A stretch of DNA of 7,542 bases from Candidatus Aerophobota bacterium (GTDB lineage Bacteria > Aerophobota > Aerophobia > Aerophobales > AE-B3A): positions 1-7,542 of the forward strand of contig JAUWXE010000051.1 in the NCBI GenBank assembly GCA_030616535.1, written 5' to 3'. This document shows positions 1 through 6,060 of this stretch, piece after piece; positions within the stretch are counted from its first letter, which is position 1, and every line of letters starts with the position of its first letter. The notes beneath the pieces were generated by a model. That model was not told the DNA's origin, made no database searches, and saw only the letters and a program-made list of their open reading frames with translations. A program made the translations under genes and the position numbers.

Positions 1-1168
1 GCCCACTCAGACCCCCTCCTATTCTTAGGGAAATGGAATGATCACATATGGCTATATACTCATAGTCTTTCTCTTTTGCCTTTTCAACTAAGTCTTTAAT
101 GGAAGTAGTGCCATCGCTTGCCTGACTGTGAATATGTAGATCACCCTTTATCTCGTGATTTTCTAGTAATTTAGGTAGTTTTCCCGCTTCGGCTACCTCA
201 ACCTCTCCTCTATCCTCCCTTAACTCAGGTGGAATGAGAGGAAGATCTAATAGGTTATAGACCTCCCCCTCTTCTTTTCCTCCTAGCTTTTTTCCGCTTT
301 GAGTAAAAACCCCATATTCATTAATTTTTAAGCCTCTCTTTATAGCCCTTTCCCTTAAGTTTATGTTATGGGGTTTGGAACCAGTGAAGTACTGAAGGGC
401 AGCTCCAAAAGAATCCGGTAAAACCACCCTAAGGTCCATCTGAAGACCCTGACGGGTCAGGATACTTGACTTGGTCTCCCCCCTGGCCAGAACTTCCTCA
501 ACCGGGGAAAGTTGAACAAAGGCATCCATGATGGGCTGAGATTTAGCAGATGAGACTAGTATATCTATATCCCCAATGGTTTCTTTTCCTCGCCTCAGAC
601 TCCCTGCCGGAGATATTCTTTCTATCCAGGCGGAAGCCTTATTTTTCAATTCGACAACTATCTCTTCCACTATGGGCAGAGCTTTCCCCAGTAGGATGCG
701 AGCCCTGCTAGTTCGATAAAGCCTTATTCCTCGTAAGATATTCTCCTCAGTTTTTGCTCCCATACCCGGTAGATCTCGTAGCTTACCAGATCGGACAAAT
801 CGCTCCAGATCAGAGATATTCGTAACCTTTGCCGTCTCGTGAAGAAGCTTGACGCTCTTCGGACCTATCTCAGGAATAAAAAGAAGTTCTCTCACACCCT
901 GGGGGATTTCGGCCTTTAATTTCTCATGGGCTGGAAGCCTGCCGGTATTGAGAATAGTATCGATCTTCTCCAACATTCCTTTACCTATTCCGGGAATGTC
1001 TGCCAACCTGCCCTGACGGTGAAATTCCTCCAGGTTGCCTGGTAAATGTTCTAGGGTCTCGGCAGCCTTCTCGTAGGCCCTCACTCGAAAGGGGTTCTCT
1101 CCTTTGATAGAAATAAAATCGGCCATTTCCCTAAAAATTTGACAAATTTTAGCCGAACCTACTTTCAC
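1..1168 (-). CDS. polX: DNA polymerase X family protein with PHP domain, C-terminus cut by window edge
   Basis: Bacterial PolX is a gap-filling repair polymerase whose C-terminal PHP domain is a metal-dependent 3'-5' exonuclease or phosphoesterase. The 389 visible residues carry an N-terminal helical region (IKGENPFRVRAYEKAAETL, 21-39) and helix-hairpin-helix turns at about 58-63 (IPGIGKG), 98-103 and 133-138. The polymerase signature GSLRRG is at 189-194, followed by GDIDILV with Asp200 and Asp202; a third acidic residue is Asp245 in QMDLRVV. The PHP domain opens with GDLHIHS (His345, His347) and CDHS (375-378). About 180 residues, most of the PHP domain, would lie beyond base 1. I chose the GTG start at 1168 because it overlaps the preceding TGA stop (GTGA) and keeps the conserved helix CQIFREMADF; an ATG at 1126-1124 would lose it. 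No frameshift is seen. Last visible gene of the compact operon. The family call is secure. Confidence 0.93.
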   Translation of the reverse strand, partial: MKVGSAKICQIFREMADFISIKGENPFRVRAYEKAAETLEHLPGNLEEFHRQGRLADIPGIGKGMLEKIDTILNTGRLPAHEKLKAEIPQGVRELLFIPEIGPKSVKLLHETAKVTNISDLERFVRSGKLRDLPGMGAKTEENILRGIRLYRTSRARILLGKALPIVEEIVVELKNKASAWIERISPAGSLRRGKETIGDIDILVSSAKSQPIMDAFVQLSPVEEVLARGETKSSILTRQGLQMDLRVVLPDSFGAALQYFTGSKPHNINLRERAIKRGLKINEYGVFTQSGKKLGGKEEGEVYNLLDLPLIPPELREDRGEVEVAEAGKLPKLLENHEIKGDLHIHSQASDGTTSIKDLVEKAKEKDYEYIAICDHSISLRIGGGLSG

Positions 1169-2334
1169 TTGAGTTTTTCCCATATCTTCCTTACCTGTTC
1201 TCTTGTCTTATCAACACTTCCCTCATTCTCAATGACAAAGTCAGCCCTCTTGATTTTCTCACTCTGAAGAAGCTGAGCTCCCATTATTCCTTTGATCTCG
1301 GCCGGACTAAAATCGCCTTTCTCTTTAATCCTTTTCAACTGAGTATGGTAAGGCGTGCTAACTACAAGAATCTTATCTACCAGAGAATCCCATCCTGCTT
1401 CTAAAAGTACCGCCGCATCTATGACAATCAGGTTCGATGGGCTGGCCTTGATTTTCTTCTTTATCTCTTTAACTATTAGAAGATGAAGAATTGAATTTAG
1501 CTTTTCCAGTTTCTTTTTATCTTTAAAGACCAGATTTCGTAACTTCTTCCGTGAGATATTTCCCTTTCCATTCAGGACCGACTCAGTAAAAATGCCCACT
1601 ACTCTTTTTTTAATATTCTCTTTCTCAAGAAGCTGATGTCCTATCTCATCTGCATCAATGACCTCCGCTCCCAAATCCTCAAACATATGGGCTACAGTGG
1701 TCTTACCACACCCAATATTGCCAGTAAGCCCGATTAGTCTACTTTTTGGCCACTTTTCCAGAATCTTCTTTACCTTCTCCAAAGCCTTACCCCGGTGACT
1801 GATACGGTTTTTTTCTTTCAGGCTTAGCTCGGCGAAGGTTCGGTCATAACCCTGGGGCTCAAATATTGGATCGTAGCCAAATCCAGCGCGTCCCCTCCTA
1901 CGCCGAATGATCCTTCCCTGACAAGTTCCCTCTACGGCCCTTTCTCTTCTAGCTCCATTGCTGATCACCATCACACATCTGAAGGTTGCCCGGCGTTTCT
2001 GAAGAGGGACTTTTTTCAAAAGGGAAAGAAGTTTTCTATTATTATCCTCGTAGGAAGCTCCCTTGCCGGCAAATCGGGAAGAAAGAACACCGGGAGCTCC
2101 CCCCAGGGCTTCTACTTCTAGTCCCGTATCGTCTGCCAGGGCAATTTTTTGCGTAAATTTAGCCACCGTCCGGGCCTTGACCTGTGCATTCCCATAGAGG
2201 GTGTCCTTATCCTCCACCAGGAGGGGAAATTTAGGAAGGTCTTTAAAGGTTAAAATTCTTATGGGGAGGTTCTGGAAGGCCTCCTTTATTTCCCTGATTT
2301 TATCCTCGTTGCGGGTAGCTAACACCAGTTCCAT
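1165..2334 (-). CDS. rdgB-coaE: RdgB/HAM1 XTP/dITP pyrophosphatase fused to dephospho-CoA kinase
   Basis: This 389-residue protein joins two enzymes. Residues 1-195 are an RdgB/HAM1 pyrophosphatase, which hydrolyses dITP, XTP and related deaminated purine nucleotides to monophosphates. Its motifs are ATRNEDK (6-12), ALADDTGLEV (65-74, catalytic Asp pair), GFGYDPIF (151-158) and SHRGKAL (179-185). Residues about 199-389 are dephospho-CoA kinase, the last step of CoA synthesis: Walker A GLTGNIGCGKTT (202-213), DAD (227-229), LLEAG (310-314), the lid QLKRIKEK (332-339), and the terminal ADFVIENEGS. Each half has roughly its normal single-enzyme length. The linker is only about four residues (WPKS). 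No ATG, GTG or TTG codon lies in frame near the junction, so the kinase cannot easily start separately. The ATG start has AGGA eight bases upstream, and the gene overlaps rph by 16 bases. The lid has Lys339 where many CoaE proteins have Arg. Both activities are predicted, not shown. Confidence 0.93.
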   Translation of the reverse strand: MELVLATRNEDKIREIKEAFQNLPIRILTFKDLPKFPLLVEDKDTLYGNAQVKARTVAKFTQKIALADDTGLEVEALGGAPGVLSSRFAGKGASYEDNNRKLLSLLKKVPLQKRRATFRCVMVISNGARRERAVEGTCQGRIIRRRRGRAGFGYDPIFEPQGYDRTFAELSLKEKNRISHRGKALEKVKKILEKWPKSRLIGLTGNIGCGKTTVAHMFEDLGAEVIDADEIGHQLLEKENIKKRVVGIFTESVLNGKGNISRKKLRNLVFKDKKKLEKLNSILHLLIVKEIKKKIKASPSNLIVIDAAVLLEAGWDSLVDKILVVSTPYHTQLKRIKEKGDFSPAEIKGIMGAQLLQSEKIKRADFVIENEGSVDKTREQVRKIWEKLK

Positions 2335-3050
2335 TCATCTATTCCTATCGCATTTTTCTGTAGTTGAATAAGCTTTGCTATCCCCACCTCGGCCAGATCC
2401 AGTAGCTCATTTAGCGCAGCTCGGGAAAAAGAAGTTCCCTCCCCGCTTACCTGCACCTCCACTAATTCTTTTTTGCCTGTCATTACCACATTCATATCCA
2501 CGCTGGCCTGAGAATCTTCTTGAAAAGATAAATCGAGAAGTTTTTCTCCCCGGCTAATTCCTACACTGACTGCTGCTAAAGACTCTTTAATGATAGAATC
2601 CGCTACTATTCTCCTTTCCCTCAGCCATCTATCAGCGTCCACCAGGGCCACAAAAGCTCCGGTGATGGAAGCACACCTTGTTCCTCCATCTGCCTGAAGG
2701 ACATCGCAGTCAATCCAGATGGTGCGTTCCCCTAGCCCGGTTAGATCCACCACTGCTCTGAGAGACCTGCCGATCAATCTCTGGATCTCATAAGACCTGC
2801 CTCTTCGCTGATTCACTTCTCTCAGGCTCCTGGTAGGAGTTGAGTAGGGACGTAAACCATATTCTGCTGTGAGCCAGCCCTCTTTTCCTCCTCGAAGAAA
2901 AGCAGGAACACCCTCCTCTACCATGGCGGTACAAACTATTTTGGTGTCTCCAAAGCTTATAAGAGTCGAGCCCTGGGCATACTTAACAAAGTTTCTTTTT
3001 ATGGTAACTTTTCGCAGCTCATCGGCTGAGCGTCTATCCCTTCTTAGCAT
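2319..3050 (-). CDS. rph: ribonuclease PH
   Basis: RNase PH is a phosphate-dependent 3'-5' exoribonuclease that trims tRNA 3' ends, acting as a hexameric ring. The 243 residues match the usual length of about 240. Visible family motifs are GDTKIVCTA (34-42), GWLTAEY (58-64), GRSYEIQRLIGRSLR (84-98), the phosphate-site motif DGGTR (121-125) and EDSQASVDMNVV (178-189), which holds the conserved acidic residues. Two stretches depart from the usual bacterial text. Residues 65-83 read GLRPYSTPTR where SMLPRATHTR is common, with about two residues missing before GRS, and 199-206 read VQVSGEG in place of VQGTAEG. The catalytic motifs remain, so I expect activity. The start is set by a good ribosome site inside the preceding gene. 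It overlaps the fumarase-like gene by 17 bases and rdgB-coaE by 16. An rph-rdgB neighbourhood is common in bacteria. Confidence 0.95.
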   Translation of the reverse strand: MLRRDRRSADELRKVTIKRNFVKYAQGSTLISFGDTKIVCTAMVEEGVPAFLRGGKEGWLTAEYGLRPYSTPTRSLREVNQRRGRSYEIQRLIGRSLRAVVDLTGLGERTIWIDCDVLQADGGTRCASITGAFVALVDADRWLRERRIVADSIIKESLAAVSVGISRGEKLLDLSFQEDSQASVDMNVVMTGKKELVEVQVSGEGTSFSRAALNELLDLAEVGIAKLIQLQKNAIGIDEWNWC

Positions 3051-3603
3051 CGCTTCCTCTCATCCATAAATTTTCATATAAATCACACCCTTGAGTGTCT
3101 ATACCTACAATAGCGGGAAAGTCCTCCACCCATAGCTTGTAGACTGCTTCAGGTCCCAGATCGGAAAAGGCCGCAATTTCTGCCCTTTTTATCCTCTTAG
3201 ACAAATAGGCTCCCGCTCCTCCAAAAGTAAGAAAATAAACTGCTTTGTATTTCCTTAGAGCTTCTCTTACTGCTCCGGATCTCTGTCCCTTGCCTATCAT
3301 TCCTCGCAAGCCTTTAGATAAAAGATGTGGAGTGCACCTATCCATTCGCGCGCTCGTAGTAGGTCCACAAGACCCCAAGGGTCTTCCCGGCCTAGCTGGA
3401 GTGGGGGCAGTATAATAAATGATCTGGTCCTCCAGGGGAAAGGGAAGGGGCTTTTCTTTTTCTATGAGGCTCACTAATCTGGTGTGGGCGGCATCCCTAG
3501 CTGTATAGATGACTCCACTAATAAGGACTTCATCTCCCACCCTCAAGCTTTGAGCTGCGGTCCGGCTAAGAGGAGAGGTGACCCTAACCGGTTCTATCTT
3601 CAT
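3034..3603 (-). CDS. class I fumarase / tartrate dehydratase beta subunit (stand-alone)
   Basis: These 189 residues match the C-terminal (beta) part of iron-sulfur fumarases and L-tartrate dehydratases, which hydrate fumarate to malate or dehydrate tartrate. Motifs in order: LRVGDEVLISGVIYTARDAAH (about 20-40), GPTTSARMD (80-88), GMIGKG (101-106), LTFGGAGAYL (125-134), LGPEAVYKLWVEDFPAIV (149-166) and DTQG (169-172). The length is usual for a separate beta chain. In this family the beta chain works with an alpha chain that carries the 4Fe-4S cluster, and the alpha gene normally lies directly upstream. Here the upstream gene is a small membrane protein, so the partner must be elsewhere in the genome or absent. 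The ATG start fits the family N-terminus (TSPLS) although the ribosome site is weak. It overlaps the upstream gene by 20 bases and rph by 17. Fumarate versus tartrate specificity cannot be read from this subunit. Confidence 0.9.
   Translation of the reverse strand: MKIEPVRVTSPLSRTAAQSLRVGDEVLISGVIYTARDAAHTRLVSLIEKEKPLPFPLEDQIIYYTAPTPARPGRPLGSCGPTTSARMDRCTPHLLSKGLRGMIGKGQRSGAVREALRKYKAVYFLTFGGAGAYLSKRIKRAEIAAFSDLGPEAVYKLWVEDFPAIVGIDTQGCDLYENLWMRGSDAKKG
3055..3060 (-). promoter_or_regulatory. ribosome binding site of rph
   Basis: AGAGGA on the minus strand ends four bases before the rph ATG (3050-3048). It lies inside the last codons of the fumarase-like gene. It supports the ATG chosen for rph and independent re-initiation despite the 17-base overlap. 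Confidence 0.6.
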
Positions 3604-3811
3604 CTTTTTGGGATCTTTCTCGGGAAAAAATCCGATTAAAAAGACCTCCTATCCGACGAACCGCATCAAAAACCCCGCCTAAGAAGATCCCCATAACTAC
3701 CAGAAAAATAATCAACACCAGAGGCCAGGCAAAAATCAGAAGTAAAGCTATTAAAAGGCCCCCCAATCCTCCCATAATTTTGCCCACGTTTCTTTTTAAA
3801 GAAGTCCACAT
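3584..3811 (-). CDS. small hydrophobic membrane protein, function unknown
   Basis: I do not recognise this 75-residue protein. It has a short basic N-terminus (MWTSLKRNVGK) and an unusually long hydrophobic stretch from about residue 13 to 48, rich in Gly, Leu and Ile with a Pro at 30. This could form either two short membrane helices as a hairpin or one long helix. A strongly charged tail follows (VRRIGGLFNRIFSRERSQKDEDRTG), with arginines at 52, 53, 60, 64 and 66 that would favour a cytoplasmic tail. There is no cleavable signal-peptide pattern. It begins 13 bases after the ftsZ stop with a good ribosome site and overlaps the fumarase-like gene by 20 bases, so it is almost certainly translated with ftsZ. 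A membrane role linked to division is only a guess from position. Confidence 0.7.
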   Translation of the reverse strand: MWTSLKRNVGKIMGGLGGLLIALLLIFAWPLVLIIFLVVMGIFLGGVFDAVRRIGGLFNRIFSRERSQKDEDRTG

Positions 3812-3819
3812 ATCGGCTA

Positions 3820-3825
3820 CCTTTT
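3820..3825 (-). promoter_or_regulatory. ribosome binding site of the small membrane protein
   Basis: AAAAGG on the minus strand lies eight bases upstream of the ATG at 3811-3809 and touches the ftsZ stop codon. This supports the small gene as real and translationally linked to ftsZ. Confidence 0.5.
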
Positions 3826-4922
3826 CAGTTCTTTCTCTTTCTCAAAAAGGTGGGAATATCCAATTCATCACTCGCATAAATACCCAGATCTAGCTGTTTT
3901 GAGGAAGGCGGTGTTTTCTTACCCTCTTCAGTGATCTTGCCTCCGGCGGCAATAAGAGCAACCACCACCTCATCAGAAATAGCCTCGTCAATGCCGGCAC
4001 CAAAGACAAATTCAGCCTGAGATGAGCTATTTTCCTTGACAATAAGAGTGGCTGCTTCCACCTGGGATAGAGTTAGATCCTTTCCCCCTCTGATATTAAA
4101 AAGTATAGCTTTTGCCTCCTTCAAAGAAATCTTGCCTAACAGGGGAAAAGAAACCGCCTGCTTAGCTGCCTCCTGAGCTGCATCCTTACCAGATGCTTTG
4201 CCCATAGCTATCTGGATTCGACCTTTGTTCTGGAGAAGCGCCCTGATATCGGCGAAATCTAAACTTATTAAACCATGATGTAAAAGTAGATTTCCCAGGG
4301 CCTGAATAACCTGATCCAAGATTCCATCTATTTTTCTGAATCCTTCCTTTAAGGAGGAATCTTCTGGAGCGTTTTTTAGTAAGACGTCGTTAGGAATAAC
4401 CATCAAGGCGTCCAGAGTCTTTTCCAGTTCTTGAAGACCTCTCTTCCCCACCTCTACTCTTTTTTCTCCCTCAAAATAACAAGGAAGAACTCCAAATCCT
4501 ATAGTAAGGCTGCCCATCTCTTTAGCTAGTTGGGCTATGATGGGAGAAGCTCCTGTACCGGTACCTTTGCCCAAACCTGAAACCAGAAAGACAAGATCCG
4601 TCTGGTCCAAAATCTCTTTAACCCTGTCCTTTTCTTCCAGAGCGATCTGCTTACCCATCTCGGGATCACCACCTGTTCCCCATCCCCTGGTCACACTGCC
4701 TCCCAACTGCAGCTTCTTTTCTACTCCACATCTTTCCAGGGAACCTCTATCGGTATTTAGGGCAATGAACTCTATTTTTGGCAGGGAACTACGGTTCAGT
4801 CGGGAAAGTATGCTGCATCCAGCTCCCCCGATCCCCAGGACTTTTGTCCGTATCCCAGGTGATTTTGTGGTGGAAACCGTTTTAGTCACCGACTTGGAAG
4901 AACCGGAGTCAAATTCAATCAT
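3825..4922 (-). CDS. ftsZ: cell division GTPase FtsZ, divergent
   Basis: FtsZ is the tubulin-like GTPase that polymerises into the division ring. The 365 residues contain KVLGIGGAGC (27-36, nucleotide loop T1), FIALNTD (52-58), TRGWGTGGDPE (78-88, loop T3), SGLGKGTGTGASP (115-127, tubulin signature), LMVIPNDVLL (173-182) and the catalytic synergy loop SLDFADI (220-226) with both Asp residues kept (222 and 225). The C-terminal peptide DELDIPTFLRKRKN (352-365) resembles the tail that binds FtsA, ZipA and SepF. Unusual points are Lys119 in place of the second of three glycines in GGGTGTG, Ser220 in place of the usual Asn, and a linker of only about 20 residues before the tail. It lies outside any visible mur/fts cluster. 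No strong ribosome site precedes the ATG; only GGGA is present. An in-frame TAA at 4967-4965 rules out an upstream extension; a GTG at codon 12 is an alternative start. The identity is secure; whether it is the main FtsZ is not known. Confidence 0.93.
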   Translation of the reverse strand: MIEFDSGSSKSVTKTVSTTKSPGIRTKVLGIGGAGCSILSRLNRSSLPKIEFIALNTDRGSLERCGVEKKLQLGGSVTRGWGTGGDPEMGKQIALEEKDRVKEILDQTDLVFLVSGLGKGTGTGASPIIAQLAKEMGSLTIGFGVLPCYFEGEKRVEVGKRGLQELEKTLDALMVIPNDVLLKNAPEDSSLKEGFRKIDGILDQVIQALGNLLLHHGLISLDFADIRALLQNKGRIQIAMGKASGKDAAQEAAKQAVSFPLLGKISLKEAKAILFNIRGGKDLTLSQVEAATLIVKENSSSQAEFVFGAGIDEAISDEVVVALIAAGGKITEEGKKTPPSSKQLDLGIYASDELDIPTFLRKRKN

Positions 4923-4935
4923 TTGAAAATCCCGG

Positions 4936-5020
4936 GAAAAAGGGGACGGGATTATTTTCCGAATTTATATTTCTCTTTGTACTTGCTTTTGATAGTAAAA
5001 ATAATCCCGTCCCCTTTTTC
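4936..5020. repeat. 85-base element with perfect 23-base inverted arms
   Basis: Arm 4936-4958 is the exact reverse complement of arm 4998-5020, with 39 AT-rich bases between (4959-4997). Each arm reads, from outside in, an A5 run, GGGGACGGG and ATTATTTT. There is no obvious target duplication in the flanks. Such a long perfect match is not expected by chance in a 130-base gap. It could be a miniature mobile element or REP-type palindrome pair, since Y1/HUH transposase-linked repeats leave no target duplication. It could also work as a two-way transcription terminator, because each arm gives a GC-rich stem with a T5 run on its 3' side in either direction. The flanking gap (4923-4935 and 5021-5052) holds nothing else I can name. 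Confidence 0.85.
4964..4992 (-). promoter_or_regulatory. possible weak promoter for ftsZ inside the repeat loop
   Basis: On the minus strand TATAAA (4969-4964) resembles a -10 box, and TCAAAA (4992-4987) lies 17 bases upstream as a poor -35 match (three of six). If used, transcription would start near 4957 and the leader would carry one arm of the repeat. The region is AT-rich, so a chance match is quite possible. Confidence 0.2.
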
Positions 5021-5052
5021 AAGATTTCTGATTTTTTTCTGAAGCCTGACTT

Positions 5053-6060
5053 TCAGAATTGACTTAAGAATCGTAGGTCATTCTGAAAGAAAAGTCGAAT
5101 ATCATCGATCCCGTATTTTAACATACAGATCCGCTCTACCCCCATTCCAAAAGCAAAGCCCTGATACTTTTCCGGATCGTAATTAACTTTCCTGAAAACC
5201 TCCGGGTCGACCATCCCCGCTCCCAGGATTTCCAGCCATCCTTTTCCAGAACAGACCTGACAGCCCCTACCTTTGCACATAATACAGCTAATGTCCACTT
5301 CCGCACTGGGTTCAGTGAAGGGGAAGAAACTGGGACGAAAGCGAAGACGCGTTTTTTTATCGAGCATCTGGTGGACAAAATAGGTAAGACAACCCTTAAG
5401 ATCAGAAAAGGTTATTCTCCTATCAACAGCCAATCCCTCCACGTGATGAAACATGGGGAAATGAGAGGCATCTACCGCATCACGCCGGTAGCACCTACCT
5501 GGAGCAATAATGCGTATGGGAGGAGATCTTTTTTCCATTACCCTGATTTGAACCGGGGAGGTGTGAGTTCTGAGAAGATGGGTATCGTCGAGATAAAAAG
5601 AATCCTGCTCATCCCGGGCGGGATGATAGCGAGGCATATTTAAGGCCTCGAAGTTGTAATACTCAGTCTCCAGTTCCGGACCTCTTACTACCTGAAAACC
5701 CAGGCCAATGAAGATTCTTTTGATTTCCTCCAGAGTCTGAGTAATGGGATGAATCCGGCCCAGGGGCGGTTTTTTTCCGGGGAGAGTTATGTCAACCCAT
5801 TCCTCTTCCTTCTCTCGGGACATCTCTTTTTCTCTTCTCTTTAGGTCCTCCTGAACTGTCCGTTTCACCTGATTTACCAACTGTCCTATCAGGGGTCTAT
5901 CTTGGGGAGAAAGGTCCTTTACGCTTCTCAAAATTTGAGTAATTTTACCCTGGCGCCTTCCTAAAAACTCAACCCGTATAGCCTGGAGCTCTTTTTCATT
6001 GGCAGCTTCATCTATTTTTTTCTTGGCCTCTAGCCTTAATCTTTCTAGCCTCTCTCTCAT
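5053..6060 (-). CDS. pheS: phenylalanyl-tRNA synthetase alpha subunit
   Basis: PheS is the catalytic chain of the heterotetrameric (alpha2beta2) class II synthetase that charges tRNA-Phe. The 335 residues match the usual length. Residues 1-85 form the charged N-terminal coiled-coil arm that contacts tRNA. The class II core shows GRIHPITQT (101-109), LLRTHTSPVQ (162-171), GRCYRRD (188-194), motif 2 FHHVEGL (204-210) and motif 3 GFAFGMGVERICML (301-314). Four cysteines in CIMCKGRGCQVC (259-270) form the Cys cluster seen in many bacterial PheS proteins. The start overlaps the leuA stop as ATGA and has a strong ribosome site. The beta subunit gene pheT, usually directly downstream, is not here: the next features are the inverted-repeat element and ftsZ. 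PheT must be encoded elsewhere for the enzyme to work. Confidence 0.96.
   Translation of the reverse strand: MRERLERLRLEAKKKIDEAANEKELQAIRVEFLGRRQGKITQILRSVKDLSPQDRPLIGQLVNQVKRTVQEDLKRREKEMSREKEEEWVDITLPGKKPPLGRIHPITQTLEEIKRIFIGLGFQVVRGPELETEYYNFEALNMPRYHPARDEQDSFYLDDTHLLRTHTSPVQIRVMEKRSPPIRIIAPGRCYRRDAVDASHFPMFHHVEGLAVDRRITFSDLKGCLTYFVHQMLDKKTRLRFRPSFFPFTEPSAEVDISCIMCKGRGCQVCSGKGWLEILGAGMVDPEVFRKVNYDPEKYQGFAFGMGVERICMLKYGIDDIRLFFQNDLRFLSQF

Noticed and set aside
1305..1345. Loss of a CoaE lid arginine as a sign of an inactive kinase
   Set aside because: Only Arg to Lys at residue 339; Arg335, Walker A and DAD are present, so inactivation is not supported.
1735..1765. Possible frameshift making rdgB and coaE separate genes
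   Set aside because: The frame is continuous, both halves are complete, and no ATG, GTG or TTG codon exists in frame for a separate kinase. A sequencing error in the A5 run remains the only route and is noted as a check.
2375..3069. Two short plus-strand frames opposite rph, and one opposite leuA near 6481-6681
   Set aside because: Antisense to intact conserved genes with no recognisable motif.
4537..4926. 129-codon open frame on the plus strand opposite the ftsZ 5' end
   Set aside because: It is antisense to a clear ftsZ, matches no family I know, and has a proline- and serine-rich composition typical of a shadow frame.
4923..4967. Upstream extension of ftsZ through the repeat arm
   Set aside because: The frame is open only to a TAA at 4967-4965 and has no start codon or FtsZ-like text before the ATG.
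5032..5056. Small hairpin CTGAA...TTCAG at the pheS stop as a terminator
   Set aside because: The stem is only five pairs and on the pheS strand is followed by A7, not T, so it is not an intrinsic terminator for pheS.
5371..5643. 90-codon plus-strand and 80-codon minus-strand frames inside pheS
   Set aside because: Both lie within a fully conserved pheS in other frames and show no domain text or ribosome site.
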